Shown: piece by piece, positions 25,762 through 38,724 of the stretch
How the letters are laid out: the number at the start of each line of letters is the position of its first letter
Numbering within the stretch: the stretch's first letter is position 1
NCBI GenBank assembly: GCA_007844125.1
Contig: CM017567.1
Location: 10,954,428-11,018,427, forward strand
Direction of reading: 5' to 3'
Length of the DNA: 64,000 nucleotides
Source: Sinonovacula constricta
Taxonomy: Eukaryota > Mollusca > Bivalvia > Cardiida > Solecurtidae
The notes under the pieces: model-generated
The model's database searches: none
What the model was told of the DNA's origin: nothing
The model's input: the letters and a program-made list of their open reading frames with translations, nothing else
Position numbers and translations under genes: made by a program

Positions 25762-28631
25762 GTCCGCATCAAGTCTCTCGTAGAGTTTGATAATAAGTTC
25801 CTCTAATTCCTATTTCGTCGTTAATATTCGCATGATTGTTCAACAACAAAGATATGCTTTGAAATTGGTAGGTCAGTATATCCAGCTCTGTCTAGATCTA
25901 CGATACAACTTAAAACAAATAGGGAATTAAAAGTTCCCTCCTCTTCTTTGCAATGGCCAACAGAACAAAAGCTTTATTTCAAAATGTTCATTCCAACGAG
26001 ATCCGACAATATAGCCACGCCATGATTATTCCTGTTATTGTACATAGATCTTCATGAAATCATAACCTTGCCTTTTAAAAATTCACAATTGTCTATAGAT
26101 TCTTTAAGATTCGTACCATAAAAAATGCAGGTACTCCAAAGGTTCAACTTCTTCCAAATAACTTCAGTGTTGATGCTCAAGGAACACTTGTCTAATTTTA
26201 TACTTCGTTTTAAATGAAAATGATGTCGTTTTAAAAATAAATATATAGATCTATGAACAAAGCTTTCATAGATGCGTACTAGTCCTATGCACATAAAACA
26301 TTATTTAGCGATATATACGTTATTCTTTTTACATATCTCCTTCGTCCTCATGTCATTGAAAGTGTTGCTTGAATTATAATCCAATCCCTATTTTTTACGA
26401 TTACGCAAAACTGGTTCGTAACGACATCCCGTCACGACACACTTACAAAGAGGCAGAGCAGACGACAGACGACTGATACCCTACACTGAGAAGCTTTCTT
26501 TTTCTACGAAAATCAAACATTACTAAAACAACAGAGAAAACACCAATTTGAAAAATCATTAATTTCCAAATCATTCGTCTACTGATCGGAAACTACCATG
26601 GTAACGGGTCAGGTACTGGGGTCTGGGTCACAAAACTGTCAGCGTGAGAAACTTGAGGGGGTGACTTTCAGTTACAGCGCTTTATCTATGTGGATACAGT
26701 TGTGAAGCTTACAATTTATATATAGTTAAATATAAAATATCACGTTAATTTTGTTTATAATATTCTTAGTAATTGTCAAAGCTTTGACAACAGGGTTTAG
26801 AAACATAATAGCTGACAATAGATCCAATAATTGCAAGCCAATTAGGATTTGTTATTTTCTCTAATTGCATTGCTGAAGAAGACAGCTGCTGATGATCTGT
26901 TAAGATAAGGAAATCCAGATGTTGTTTATTGGCGCACTTTTGCTGCTTTGAACATAATATTTCTGCTTTGATCATAAATGGAAGAAGGCATACACATATA
27001 ACATAAAATGGTGACAACCTTGATGCACTGCACTTTTTTGCAAAGAAAAATATTGATATACTAAAAACGTCATAAATAGCAAACTAAGACCCTGTGTGGT
27101 TTAAAGAAAACACGTTTACTGAAGGATTAGCACACCAGAGTTTGTTCAGATTCCAATTAAGCCCACATGGTGCGTCATATCATCTAATGTATTTTATTTT
27201 ATCATACACCTTCTGTCGATGGAAATGCAGCGCATGGACGATCTGACATCTGCAAAAAGAACATTGTAAATGATGGCACCAAATGACAGCTAAATAATAA
27301 GAATCATAAAGCGCCAACCACATTCAATAACAGCCATTAGTTTAAACAGTCATTAGTGTGCTAATGCCAACTGCGAAATACAACTGAAGACTTTAAAATG
27401 TTGATGTTTTATAAACGCAATTATGTACTTAAATGTTGTACATGGAACCTCTCATGGAAAAAACATGGAAGTGAAAGTATTGTGCTTGAAATCGACCAGA
27501 CATTTTTGTTCAATGAACGATACTGGTCATAAGAACAGAGGCAAACGTGATAACTAAACGGTTGTGTGATTTTATATGCATATCAACATAATTTGCAATA
27601 GTTCGCCCAAGATTAAATCGATTTTCAACAAAACCAAAAAGGTAGGCAGCATCGAAGTCATTCGTAAAACATAAGTACCCACCTATGTTTTCAATCCGTC
27701 CGCTTTTACGTTGTCGCCAATAACTGTTCTGAGTTAAACTCATTTTACGAACCTGTGTCGCTTCCTTGCTCCTCAAATTCTAGATAATTGGCGCAAATAA
27801 TAGTTCTTTCAACTGTTAAGTGTCTCCATCAGTGTCCATATAGAGTAAAGAGTAAATGAAAGCTCAGTACTATAATGGCTGAATAAGTAGACATTGCTAG
27901 CGGCCCGTAAATGATGGGAAAATGGTACCTCACTTCCGGTTTAATGTGTAAACTAGCAGGTGCCAGCGTAGAGTGAGATATGAGTTATTAATAGATTTTA
28001 ATAGCGACATGCACTCTGGAGTAATATTCTAACCGGAGAATTAGTGGGAAACATACTGAATCATATTAATTTAGTTATTTAGGAGGTAAAACATGATATG
28101 TCCAAGACGGTGTGCTAGAACCTTTGACATTCTTCATTAATAAATCTTTGAATTAGAACAAGTGACCAGAAGACGATAAACCTATACAGTTTCGATCTTT
28201 CTTTCGTGAAGCTCTTTGTCCATGTTGTTTTCGGAACACTATAACCTAGATTATAGACAAATGGTTGGTAAACATGCAAGGTCTTGTCTGGAATAGACAA
28301 CAAAACCGTTTCAGCTAAGTAATACTTGTCACTTTATATGTCTGTGAATTGTTTGTTTTTCGTGTTGATGGTCCTCTTTGTTTTATGTAGACTCTTGTCT
28401 ACAGGAGTTTATTTAACTGATGTCTTGACTAGCTTTGTTGCTTGAACAGTCAACACGTTTAGTCAAAGATGCCTAATGTTTACATATTATACATATATTA
28501 CCAATGGTGTGTAGAAGAATTATAATACGCATATTTTATCTCAAGCACGGATGTTACAAATTAGAAAGAAATATTTAACCAGCGACATATATCATTTTGT
28601 ATTTGTTTCTTTTAATTACGTTAACATCTTT
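25762..28631. other. Unassigned AT-rich DNA
   Basis: No supported gene. Minus-strand frames at 26052-26294, 26766-27017 and 27510-27776 (80 to 88 codons) were inspected; none has a recognisable domain or plausible splice pattern. Confidence 0.5.
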
Positions 28632-28690
<59 letters not shown>

Positions 28691-28726
28691 GAGAGAAAGA
28701 GAGAGAGAGAGAAAGAGGGAGAGAAA
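28632..28726. repeat. (GA)n polypurine microsatellite
   Basis: GA repeated for about 95 bp with a few AAA and GGG interruptions. It is a polypurine mirror repeat able to form a triplex (H-DNA). The 62-codon frame over it only translates the repeat. Confidence 0.95.
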
Positions 28727-28805
28727 TATATATGTTCAATATCTATCTATTAATCTCTCGCTTCTATATTTCTATATATCTATAGCCCGCTAGTACGCAC
28801 AAACT

Positions 28806-28839
28806 CCCCTCCCCGCCTAACCCCCTCCCCCCACCCCCC
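28806..28839 (-). other. C-rich tract; G-quadruplex motif on the minus strand
   Basis: Five C runs of 4, 4, 5, 6 and 6 bases are separated by 1, 6, 1 and 1 bases. The minus strand therefore fits the usual G-quadruplex pattern (four or more G runs of at least 3, loops of 1 to 7), and the plus strand could form an i-motif. It lies 80 bp from the GA tract. Formation in cells is inference. Confidence 0.75.
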
Positions 28840-29849
28840 AACACAGGTGTGACAGTTCTAGTGAAATATTATTATCATAATATGTTGGTGATGAACAGAT
28901 GATCACATGTTTAAGACGTATGGCAAAAGCATTACGCTGTTTACTGCATATATTAATCAACGGTTTTGGTATCGGAAATGTTTTGTATGGACACTTAACT
29001 CGTTATATATAAGTCAGTGAGTCTGCTAGCTATAATATGATATTGCGGAGAAGATACATCAAAAAGTGTCAAACAATGAATCGCCTAATGACATACGCTC
29101 GTCATTATAAACAACCTGTCCTCCATGCCGTTATACGATTTCTAAAATATCCGATTTCTTGTTGTGCTTATATCCGGGACACGGTACACTACATCCTGCA
29201 TGCATCTTTATTGTCTTATTCTCTGAAACGCAATTAAGAACTAAAGCACATAACTTGGTATATCAGTGCCGAGCATTTCAACTGTTATTTCAAATTCGTT
29301 GACTGGACATGGAGTCATTATCTGTTTAAACCTTTAGCTCTTAATAGCAAAATCTTAAAAAATATAACGGAATAGCTGTATTCCAAACGCTCAATGGAAT
29401 ATACGCCTCGTCGACACGGTTTCAGTATTATGTGATAAGGTGTAGTGCTAGGTCGTCACGTTATGTAAGTTATTTACTGTGAATGCAGCACTTTAAATGG
29501 TAAAAGTGATGGTATTTCGAATGATAAAGACAACACTCAATATCAGTATTCAAGTCAATGAAAAATGAGTTTGGTACAAACATCGACGAAGAGAAACATT
29601 TCTACATTCATTGACCTCGACATTGCAATATCCCATTTTGTAAACGAACATGTGTTTACTGCAACGGGTTGTCTAACTTGCCTTATTGATTATACGGGTG
29701 TGTGTTATTAGATTACGGTTTTAAACTAAATTTTACCAAGCTCCTGTTATCGGCTTGTTTGAAAATGTATTTTTATGATTAACAAAAACCACACAGTCTT
29801 ACAGTGCACTGTTTATCATTTCGGCAATCCAGTAACAAAGACATTTTGC
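28840..29849. other. Unassigned AT-rich DNA before the segmental duplication
   Basis: No gene or repeat supported. Confidence 0.5.
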
Positions 29850-29945
29850 TCAATTATAATCCTGTCAACAGCAGGTACGTGTTAAATAATCGAGTATGAT
29901 TGGGCGTTTTAGGAAAGTCTCATCATATATCGTTAATTGAATCGC
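29850..29945 (+). repeat. Module M1, copy 3
   Basis: Key parts are CAATTATAATCCTGTCAACA, GCAGGTACGTGTTAAATAAT and GCGTTTTAGGAAAGTCTC, followed by TATCGTTAATTGAAT as at 5541. It opens copy 1 of the segmental duplication. Confidence 0.55.
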
Positions 29946-32735
29946 TGTTTCTTGCCCGAAGCACATGCAAAACGAAGCTTGATTAAGTTAGGCACTGCGG
30001 ACATGACTACTATATTGAAGTGGTTTATTAGAAAGAAAGCATCATTTTGTAATGGATTTACTACATTGATAATATATATTAAGGAAAGTTGGTTTTACTG
30101 ACTGGTATGACATTTGCAAGAATATGAACTAACATGCATTAATAATGTCAAGAGCGTTTATTTATACAATGAGTTTGACCACTTAACATGACTAAACAAT
30201 GTTCATCTATTTAAAGCTTGCCTTCCTTAGGATGGTCAACGTTACTGAATACAAACTTAATAAAATTAACGCTTTCGTGTACATCTATATATTAAGGCCA
30301 TGTTGTTCTTTGTACGGAATCTGTATAATTTCTGAAATCATGTTGCGTTTAATGGTTTGAGCAAATGCCACCAGATTATTTGGGTGCATTGTAACTAAGG
30401 TAGGAACTAACAGAAATGTTTGTTACGAAAATGTCTAGACTCAAATCATCTAGACGATGGTGCCCATTACAAAAGACCATTATATTATGTACTTGTTTTA
30501 AGTACTACAGCAAGTACTGCGTTTATTTACCTAGAGGTACAGATCTAAAGGTTAAACATTTCTTTGTTCTATAAAATCATTTGAATGAAATAAGTCTCTG
30601 TCAAAAGTGTTTTGATTGCAAGGATAGTGCCAGTTACATAGTGTCGTTTTTCGTAAAACAGTACCATTGATGTAGCGAACTGTCCAGTACCTCACTATGA
30701 TCAGTGGTTGTCGCCTGGTAAAGTCCAAAGTGACAAGATGAAGCTTGGACGTTTGGCTTGGTTTTATTTAGAAAAGAAAACTATTAAAATTTAACCAATT
30801 CACAGAATTATTATCAAAAATCAAACTGAAAATCGACTAAAACATTTAAAAAGCTCAAGATTTCCAAGTCGGAATGAACTATTTGTACTTTCTTGACTCT
30901 TGGCGTCATTTAAAGATTACTTATTTTCTGTGATTGTTCCAACCATTAGTTTTCAAAGTCATCATAACGAATGTAGACATATTGATTTACCGTCTCACTT
31001 ACAGTCTTAACCCTTCTGTTTGAAACAATAATACACGTAGAAGTGTGCAGTATATATATGATAGACAGTGAAAACTGTAGAGAAAGGCAAACCATTTCAA
31101 AGCATTATTACTACAAAATGCTTGTGTGTCTATGATTCAAGCCCGGACGATATGTTTTGTGGGGCAACTGACTTGCAAACTAGGTGATTGGTTCTCAATA
31201 ATCCATATTTTAGATAATCTTGGGGCGACTAACTGAATGTTTAGCATAGGCCTTAGCGATGACACAGTTTTCAGTATAACAAATGCTATCATTTTGAAAT
31301 GTTACCACCGGCGCTTATCTATTTAATATTTTGGAATAATGTTGAGATAGAAACACTCTACTGGTTTGGCCATTGGCATATCTTAACTACATACTTCGTG
31401 TCCTACTGCAGCTCGTAAACACGTTGTTAAATATTGTGGAAAAGTTATGAAATTTCAGGAATTGCTATCTTTCATTACTTTGCAGTTAAAACATAAGATT
31501 TGTTTACCTTATTATTGAATTAATGGTAACTTGATTACTCAATTATTCAATAAAAAGGATATTTGCTTGAGAGCAGAGTTTATACATTACCTGCAATAAA
31601 AGGAATGCCTTTTTATTCCAAATCTTTCTAAAATAAATTTGCTATGTGGACTTTGATGGGACTTGGAAGATCTCTTTCTTTTCTAGTAGACAATATTTAC
31701 ATAAAATACTTAGCCACATTATTTAGACAGGTAATTGGTATCTAGATGGAAACCAACTGTGCACTGTTGATTGCAGGCGTGTTATGATACTGCTCAGAAC
31801 GTATTTTATATTAATTTTATACCATTCTGCCCAAAGCCACACTATTTATGCTTTTAATTTAACGTGACGATATCTTGACGATATTCTTATTATTATTTAT
31901 ATATATAGACCTTTCTTTGCTACTATGATCCATCGGATTTACCTTCCAGAACTTCCCTTTAATAAGGCAAATGCCTGACATTGAAATGCAGCATTTCTAT
32001 AAATTGAAAACACTATTTCCAAACACAAAATCTCTACAAAAGTCTATGACAAGAGAAACGATGTCAATTTCAGTATTGTGAATTATCCATGTATTGATGT
32101 TCTTTCACCTCGTGCTACCTCCTTTGGAATGTACATATCCCAACTTGCAAGGATAACATGAGTTTGCACTAATGTAACAGTTTTCAAATTCTAGAAACCA
32201 ATTTTCTGTTCAAAATTGTTACAACCAGGTTATAGATTTAAAAAATAAAGAAAGGTGTATTCAAAATTATTTTACCGCAATGATGTTATTGCTTCGAAGT
32301 TAATAGCAGTGTGAAAGCACATATCATGCAAGGCATAAGTCATCTTGCATTTTATGGAAAATTTTTATATAAGATAAAGGGTCTCGATAATTTTTCTGAC
32401 ATATTTACAAAACTTGTCATGATTTTTCTCGTTGACGGTTACAACCCAGGAATCGTTGCATTGCTTGCAGTTGACGCTTTTTACAGACAAGAATCTGCAT
32501 TGCTTATAAATTACGCGATGATCGGACAGGTCGTTCAGACTACATGGCTAATATCTTAAAACCATAATTTGGACAGTCACTGTTGGAATTCTGTCTCTTC
32601 GTCTTTTCCTCTCTCCAGTATATAGGTGAGACAATTTAAGCAGTCTCCTTTAGGTGAGATTGCACAGTAGGTATAACTCCGAGAATTTGTTTGCTTGTAT
32701 TATATAACATGCCAATCCTCGGCTTTGTTATGATA

Positions 32736-33066
32736 ATAGGTAAATAAGAAAAGGTCCTATCAAACTTTTCACAGTTATTTAATTTTTTATCTACCTGTAG
32801 ACAAAGGCAAACAAGGTAAATGTAAATGTGACAAAAAACACTGAGACGAGACATAACACACAAAAAGAAAAACCATCAGTTACCGCCTTGGAACGGTCAG
32901 TCGGCAAAAGGGCCAACTGGGGTGCTTAAACCTGGTTTGTGGAGCGCTCCAACCTCGCACTTCCTGAAGGTTTTTCTATCAAACAAACAGTGTAAATAAA
33001 AATATCCCGTCAAAGTGACACAACTAACAGTAAGCACCTGCATCGGGAGTTAAAACAGATATAATG
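32736..33066 (+). mobile_element. Dispersed repeat family A, subtype 2, copy in inverted-repeat loop
   Basis: Starts at AGGTAAATAAGAAAAGGTC, passes GTAGACAAAGGC, GACATAACACACAAAAAG, CAGTTACCGCCTTGGAACGG, the stem-loop CAGTCGGC...GCCAACTG (about 32897-32918), GGGTGCTTAAACCTGGTTTG and TCGCACTTCCTGAAGG, and ends near GGGAGTTAAAACAGATA. A near-identical copy lies at 38405-38724 in the same orientation. Stops interrupt the frame that is open in subtype 1. No terminal inverted repeats or clear target-site duplication seen. Confidence 0.85.
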
Positions 33067-33186
33067 AACATATGTACAGTATTTACAGTAGATAAAAGCC
33101 TCGGCAACCAAAAAATTCCAAATGAGAGAGTAGTTTAAAATAAAATAAAGCAGTACAAGCGCTGATATATTATAAGAACCATATAA

Positions 33187-33211
33187 TGACGTCATAAATG
33201 CCATGACGTCA
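33187..33211. promoter_or_regulatory. Paired palindromic CRE-type sites
   Basis: Two perfect TGACGTCA sites start at 33187 and 33204, 17 bp apart. This octamer is the full consensus for CREB/ATF-family bZIP factors. Single copies also occur at 43356, 43997 (both within the 640-bp array), 49157 and 53975. Function is not shown by sequence alone. Confidence 0.35.
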
Positions 33212-34189
33212 TATGCCAAAAGTGTCAAAAGTGAAATGTAAACAATACGGAAGAAACAATAGAATTTTAGAAAATCAACAAAATAAAACGTAGTATTGTT
33301 TAGAGTTAATACGTTTTAAAAACATATCATAAACGCCGAGGATTTATCCGCAGTTGACATATTATACACATGTATATGATAAAGGTTACAAAAAATCCCG
33401 ATGTTATACCTACTGTGCAATCTCACGTAAAGGGTATGGAGACTGCTCAAGTTGTCCCACCTATATAGGGCACGACTGGAGAGATGAAGAGACAAGTAAT
33501 CCAACAGTGACTGTCCAATTATGGCTTTAAGTCACTGTTTTCATATAGTCTCAACGACCTGTCCGGTCATCGTGTAATTTAAAAGCAATGCAAGTTCTTG
33601 GCTGTAAAAGGGTCAATTGCAAGCAATGCAGTACATCGAAGGATTCCCGGGTTGTAACCGTCTGCAATACATTTTCTGATAAGTTTTGTAAAGTGGTCAG
33701 AAAAGTTATTGAGACCCTTGATCTTCTTTAACTTGTATAAAACATTTACATTTCATTTCCTATTATTAGCTCTTTGCAACACTGCTTTTTGTTGCTTTTT
33801 GGTTTGGATTGTTTTCTAAAGTTAGATGGTTTCCTTTGTGTCTTTGTCTTAAATGACATGTTTTATTTTGACATGTTACGTCACTGCATTTTAATTGTAT
33901 GACCTTATTTACTTGTTTTTACAATACGTCATCGCTTGTTTTTATTTTAAACTACGCTATCGCTTGGAACTGATTTGTTAGGGAGGGTTTTATCCCCTGT
34001 ATTTTATCCCATATTTACACATGTTGATAGTTCATTATATTAAGAGTTATTTTGTTTGGAAAAATAGTCTTTTAGCAGATTTAAGTCACCGTGCTGATGC
34101 TTGTTGTTAGATGTCTCACTTTGATTGGGATATTTTCATTTATACTGTTTGTTTGTGAGAAAACCCTTCAGAAAATACGAAGTTGAAGC

Positions 34190-34400
34190 GTTCCAGAAAG
34201 TACGTGGTTGTGCCGACTGACCGTTCCAATGCGATTACTGTTCTTCTTTTCTTTTTGTGTGTAATGTCTCGTCCTTGTTTTTGTTAGTCACTTTTACATT
34301 TACATTGTATGCCTTTGTCTATATCGAATTCCAACTTTAATATATATGGTAATTCTGATAGGACCTTTTTTATTTTCCTTCCACATAAGTTTGTTTATCA
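34190..34400 (-). mobile_element. Dispersed repeat family A, subtype 2, antisense partial copy
   Basis: Read on the minus strand it goes AAAAAAGGTCCTATCAGA, TAGACAAAGGCATAC, GACGAGACATTACACACAAA, CAGTAATCGCATTGGAACGG and the first stem arm GTCAGTCGGC, then ends. The 3' third of the family is missing. Confidence 0.75.
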
Positions 34401-35737
34401 ATAGCGTTGTTTCTCAGCAGTAAACTATGCCGTTAAATCTTAGTGCATATATGTGCTTCTAGTGGTAAAGTTTGGAGTTTAAGACCGAAAATCTGTCACA
34501 GGCGCTGTAAATATTATGTTTATGTAAGCATATGGTTTTCTGAACAATTAACCGCGTTTCCTTATTTACATAAGTGATATTAAATATTTACCAGGATCTC
34601 TACTTAATTATCTTTCATATTGTCAGAAAAAGGCCTGTTTGCAATATACTTGGGTGATTGTACTAAATGACCATGTAGTATAGAAAGTAAGTGTCTATTT
34701 TTGTTCAAAACAAGAGAGCTTGAATATCCCATCAGTCTGGAAGTACCCAATAATAACTGGCTCGATGCACGAAAAAGTCTACAAAATACAGACAAAAATA
34801 AAGATGGCAACACATCGGTGAACATTTTATATAAGGCCTGCTTATTTTAACTTTTTTATTCAGTGGGGTATTACACTTGTTTGTACTTTGACTAGAAGCA
34901 GTTAATAAAGAATCATTGCGGCTAAAAAAATACCTTCAAATTGTTTATAACATTTAATAATTGTGTGACAAAATAGCGCGAAAGTCAGCATGCAAATAAG
35001 TAAAAACTATATGCTATACATTATAGCAATACTTCTAAGTTATTTTTTGATTAAAGACACTCCTTTTATTTATGTGACGTACTTACGTATCGATACATAA
35101 TGATACATATGTCATCACTATTTTGTTAGAATGAATGTTTCTTAACACTTTTTATGTTTTATGAAAGCACTTATGAAGTAGGTCAATCAATTTGACTAAC
35201 CAGTTAAAGCTTCTTAGTCGATGCAACTGTTCTTAGAAGGTTGATACTCTGTGTCTCTGTTTTCCTGTCTCAATGTTTTGGCCTTTTTGCAATATACTTC
35301 TATGTTTAGATGCCCGTTTATGCTACGCCAGATTTTAATATATGTATGTATTTTCATATATGTTTTTTTTAAGATGCTTCCTATAATATCATCTATTTCT
35401 GTATAAATGCAAGACATTTGAAGGTATGTCTTATGTATTTACTTTCCCTTCTTAACTTTAGCTTTTGTATTTTAAGATAACTTTTTTACAACATTTGGTT
35501 CATAAAAATTCATGATGATAATCAAGACATAAAAGATGCCTTCCGTCTATTATTGGGAAAAGCTTATAGCTAGAATTCACATAAAATGCATCGTTGCATA
35601 TCCAAATGCCTATCTGATAATTCATTTAGATAATGAAAAGTACTGCATTTTGATTTTTATGTTTGTCTTTTTATTGCCCTTCTTCTAATGAGAACGGCGA
35701 AAACATCATATTATTAATAAAATATCCATATTTAAAG

Positions 35738-35880
35738 TTGAACAAAGGCATACAGACCAAAGTAACAAAACACAAAGACGAGACATAACATACAAAAAGA
35801 AAAAACAACAGTCGACAAAGGGACCGAATAGAGTGCTTAAAATTTGGTTACTGAGTTCAGCGACACACCTTAATACCATT
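35738..35880 (+). mobile_element. Dispersed repeat family A, subtype 2, decayed copy
   Basis: Recognised from GAACAAAGGCATACAGACC, ACAAAGACGAGACATAACAT, CAGTCGACAAAGGGACCGAA and GTGCTTAAAATTTGGTT. Part of the middle (the CCGCCTTGGAACGG stretch) is deleted. Confidence 0.7.
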
Positions 35881-36099
35881 TCCCGATTATGAAATCAGTT
35901 CTGTACTGCAGGCTATGCGCATTGAAACTGGTACATTATGTGGATAGTGATAATAACTAGACATATAATCAACACTTGTGCAATCACAAACACAAGACAA
36001 TAATATGTAGTACAAGTATATACATAGTAGTCCATCATACATTTCGATAACAAAGTTTGCAATAAGATGTATCCATACATCTATAATATAGCATCTGTA

Positions 36100-37734
36100 A
36101 CTATATATTTATGTTGAAATAGCGTTTGAACTGGCTAGTACGCTAGTAATATACAAAGCTGTCGCTCCTAAAATAAGAAGATGTTACATTATGTATGGAC
36201 AGTTTAATATAAATATATGTATTTATTATCCAGATAAAACCCGCCATCTCGATTAAAACGCGCTGGCGTATTTATAACTGGTGCTGAATCAGTTCACATT
36301 TCGTTCGCAGTGTGTTTTGATGACCATTCTGCGACATTTTCTAACTGTAACTACAATATAGCTTTCGGTAATGTGGAATGATAAAGCGTCGTCGATTTTA
36401 ACAAGTGCAATGCTTTCACTGTTCAGTAAGACACACGGAACCATCCAGTACATTCTTCAGATTAAGACTGATAGTTGCTCTTAAACTATCAACTTTTGAG
36501 TAAGTGTTACATGGAATGAATCTGTAAACTATACAGAATAGCATTTTTGCAAAGTTTCAAAGGTGGACATCATAAAGTGGAACATATTGCCTAATTTCAA
36601 ACCGTCTAAGCAACAGTAAAACCCTGTTGGTATTATAAAAGGATTTAATGCCATAAAAACGGATGTTTGCAATCTGACGTCTGTACATGATACACAGTAG
36701 CTTGTCCCGTTATTAACCGTATTAGTTCGCTTGCACCAATCACCACTTGAACAATGAATCAACGCCAGTCTAAATCACTAATGAAGTTACAGACAGACAC
36801 CATTCGTACGAAGTAGGTGATTGGAGAAAACAAAACATGCAAGTTCTGATTATACATATGGTAGTTAAGTGCTCTTTTCTGCAAAACGTTTACGTTCAAC
36901 TATTTCTTACCAAAAGTTGTTCAAAAATAAAATACAGCTTCGGGAAAATAAATGCTAATTAACAACAGAACGAAGCGTTACCAAATCCCATACGTAATGT
37001 TTGCTTTTCGTGCTTTAAGGTCAAGATGTGCACATTAGACGAAAACATAAACATATGGCACTACACAATTTCAAGTAACATGTGCATATGCAGCTATAAT
37101 AAAATCTTTATCAACTCTTATATTAATCAAACATGAAAAATGACCAAATTCGCAATGCGTGAAACCACTGTACTTTAGTTGTTTATATAACATACATCAT
37201 GGCGACTCTGTCCCTCTCGTCTGTCCAAAGAAGAAAGCGAATAAACATGGACGAGCTAGTATAAAATGTCACTATCTATTTTATGCAACAATAAAATATT
37301 TATTTAGATTTTACAATTAAAATGTGGTTTATGGTGTTAAGTAGTGGAATATCTATATCTGTTATTTTATTAAATTGTGTGTGCACCGTGTGTCCATGAT
37401 ATATTTAATTTATTATGGTGGCTAAAATAATGATTACGAGTGTTAATTCAATATTGACATCCGATTGCAGTACAAACATTGTATTTATAGCAGTATAATT
37501 GTCATATGACCTATGTCATAAATAGCTGTTGTGATATAATATCAAGGAAAATGTCATAGGTGTTGGGCTAGAAATGTTGTATGAGGGATTGCAATAAATA
37601 CAGTTTAATCTCTTTTCTTGATTTTGAAGTTCTGTGTTTTAAATAGATAAATAACACCATTGGCATAATTTGTTAACAAATCAAAATAATTTTATCTGAT
37701 ATTCTACTTCTACAGTCTACTTACAGTTATTGTT
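36100..37734. other. Unassigned DNA inside segmental-duplication copy 1
   Basis: I found no counterpart of this part in copy 2, where the neighbouring anchors are much closer, so it is probably an insertion in copy 1 or a deletion in copy 2. No element termini or coding frame recognised. Confidence 0.4.
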
Positions 37735-37737
37735 TAT

Positions 37738-37855
37738 TAAACGTTCTGACAATCTCTCAAGCAAGTCGAATTGCAGAATTGCAAATAGCAGATGTGACTT
37801 GTTTAAACAGGATTCAATTAACGTAATGGGAAATATGAAGACTTATTTTCAGTCG
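37738..37855 (+). repeat. Module M1, copy 4
   Basis: Key parts are TCTCTCAAGCAAGTCGAATT, GCAAATAGCAGATGTGACTT, GTTTAAACAGGATTCAATTA and ACGTAATGGGAAATATGAAG. The closest partner is the copy at 46.74 kb, as expected from the segmental duplication; the 3' part is closest to the copy at 52.41 kb. Confidence 0.75.
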
Positions 37856-38404
37856 GTTATCAAGTTGTTTTCTGGTATGTTGGCAATATAACGCACGTCA
37901 TTTCTCAAGGAAATAATAGCGGTCATGTTGAGACCCTAATTGAGAAGGTACAACTTTATTGATTGTGCCGATGGCTCTTTACATATTGGTTTGGTGTAAG
38001 CTATGTCTTGTGGTTTGTCTGTTTTTATTTTAAATATATATTTTTATATTGTAGATTACTTTATGCACTAATGTATGTCCCAGAAGTACTGAGTAAATAA
38101 AAGAATGATTGTGAAAATTCGCGAAACAGCAGAAAGTTGTTATGATTTACTTGCTTGACCCTGATGATCCTTTTGGTTTGTCCGGAGTTAAGATGTAGCA
38201 TGTTTTACAACACATAAATAACATAAGGAATATTTATTTTTATCTTACCGTTTGGTAAATCACATGATTATTCTAGCACACTGTATGCGAATATTCATGC
38301 ACCTGGTTCCAAATCACCTAACCATTGAAATATCTTGTTAGGTGCATGTATTTATATACATGTAGTGATAAGAATGTGTGTTATAACTAAACTGCATGAT
38401 ATCA

Positions 38405-38724
38405 ATAGGTAAATAAGAAAAGGTCAAATTTCCACGGATATTTAAATTTTATCTATCAGTAGACAAAGGCCAACAAGGTAAATGTAAATGTGACAAAAAC
38501 ACAGAGACAAGACATAACACACATAAAGAAAAACCATCAGTTACCGCCTTGGAACGGTCAATCGGCAAAAGGGCCAACTGGGTGCTTAAACCTGGTTTGT
38601 GGAGCGCTCCAACCTCGCACTTCCTGAAGGTTTCTCTAGCAAACAAACAGTGTAAATAACAACATCCCGTCAAAGTGAAACAACTGACAGTAAGCACCTG
38701 CATCAGGAGTTAAAACAGATACCA
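38405..38724 (+). mobile_element. Dispersed repeat family A, subtype 2, full-length copy
   Basis: Aligns from AATAGGTAAATAAGAAAAGG to GGAGTTAAAACAGATA with the copy at 32736-33066, with few differences (roughly 90 percent by eye). Flanks differ, so this helps define the ends of the element at about 320 bp. The stem is CAATCGGC against GCCAACTG. Confidence 0.85.

Larger units (their letters stand above)
32355..33755. repeat. Large inverted repeat (fold-back-like), arms about 380 and 430 bp
   Basis: The left arm 32355-32735 and the reverse complement of the right arm 33325-33755 share long matches. Examples on the left arm are GACGGTTACAACCC, GGACAGGTCGTT, TTGGACAGTCACTGTTGGA, GAGATTGCACAGTAGGTATA and ATCCTCGG. 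Identity is about 75 percent by eye. The loop of roughly 590 bp begins with a family A-type repeat directly after the left arm. It could be a fold-back element or two copies of one repeat inserted head to head. The structure is absent from copy 2 of the segmental duplication. The 82-codon plus-strand frame in the left arm (32311-32559) is not kept intact in the right arm. Confidence 0.85.

Noticed and set aside
28597..28785. 62-codon frame rich in Arg and Glu
   Set aside because: It is a translation of the GA microsatellite.
32311..32559. 82-codon plus-strand frame as a transposon protein remnant
   Set aside because: It lies in the left arm of the inverted repeat and the matching right arm has stops and indels in this frame; no known domain is visible.
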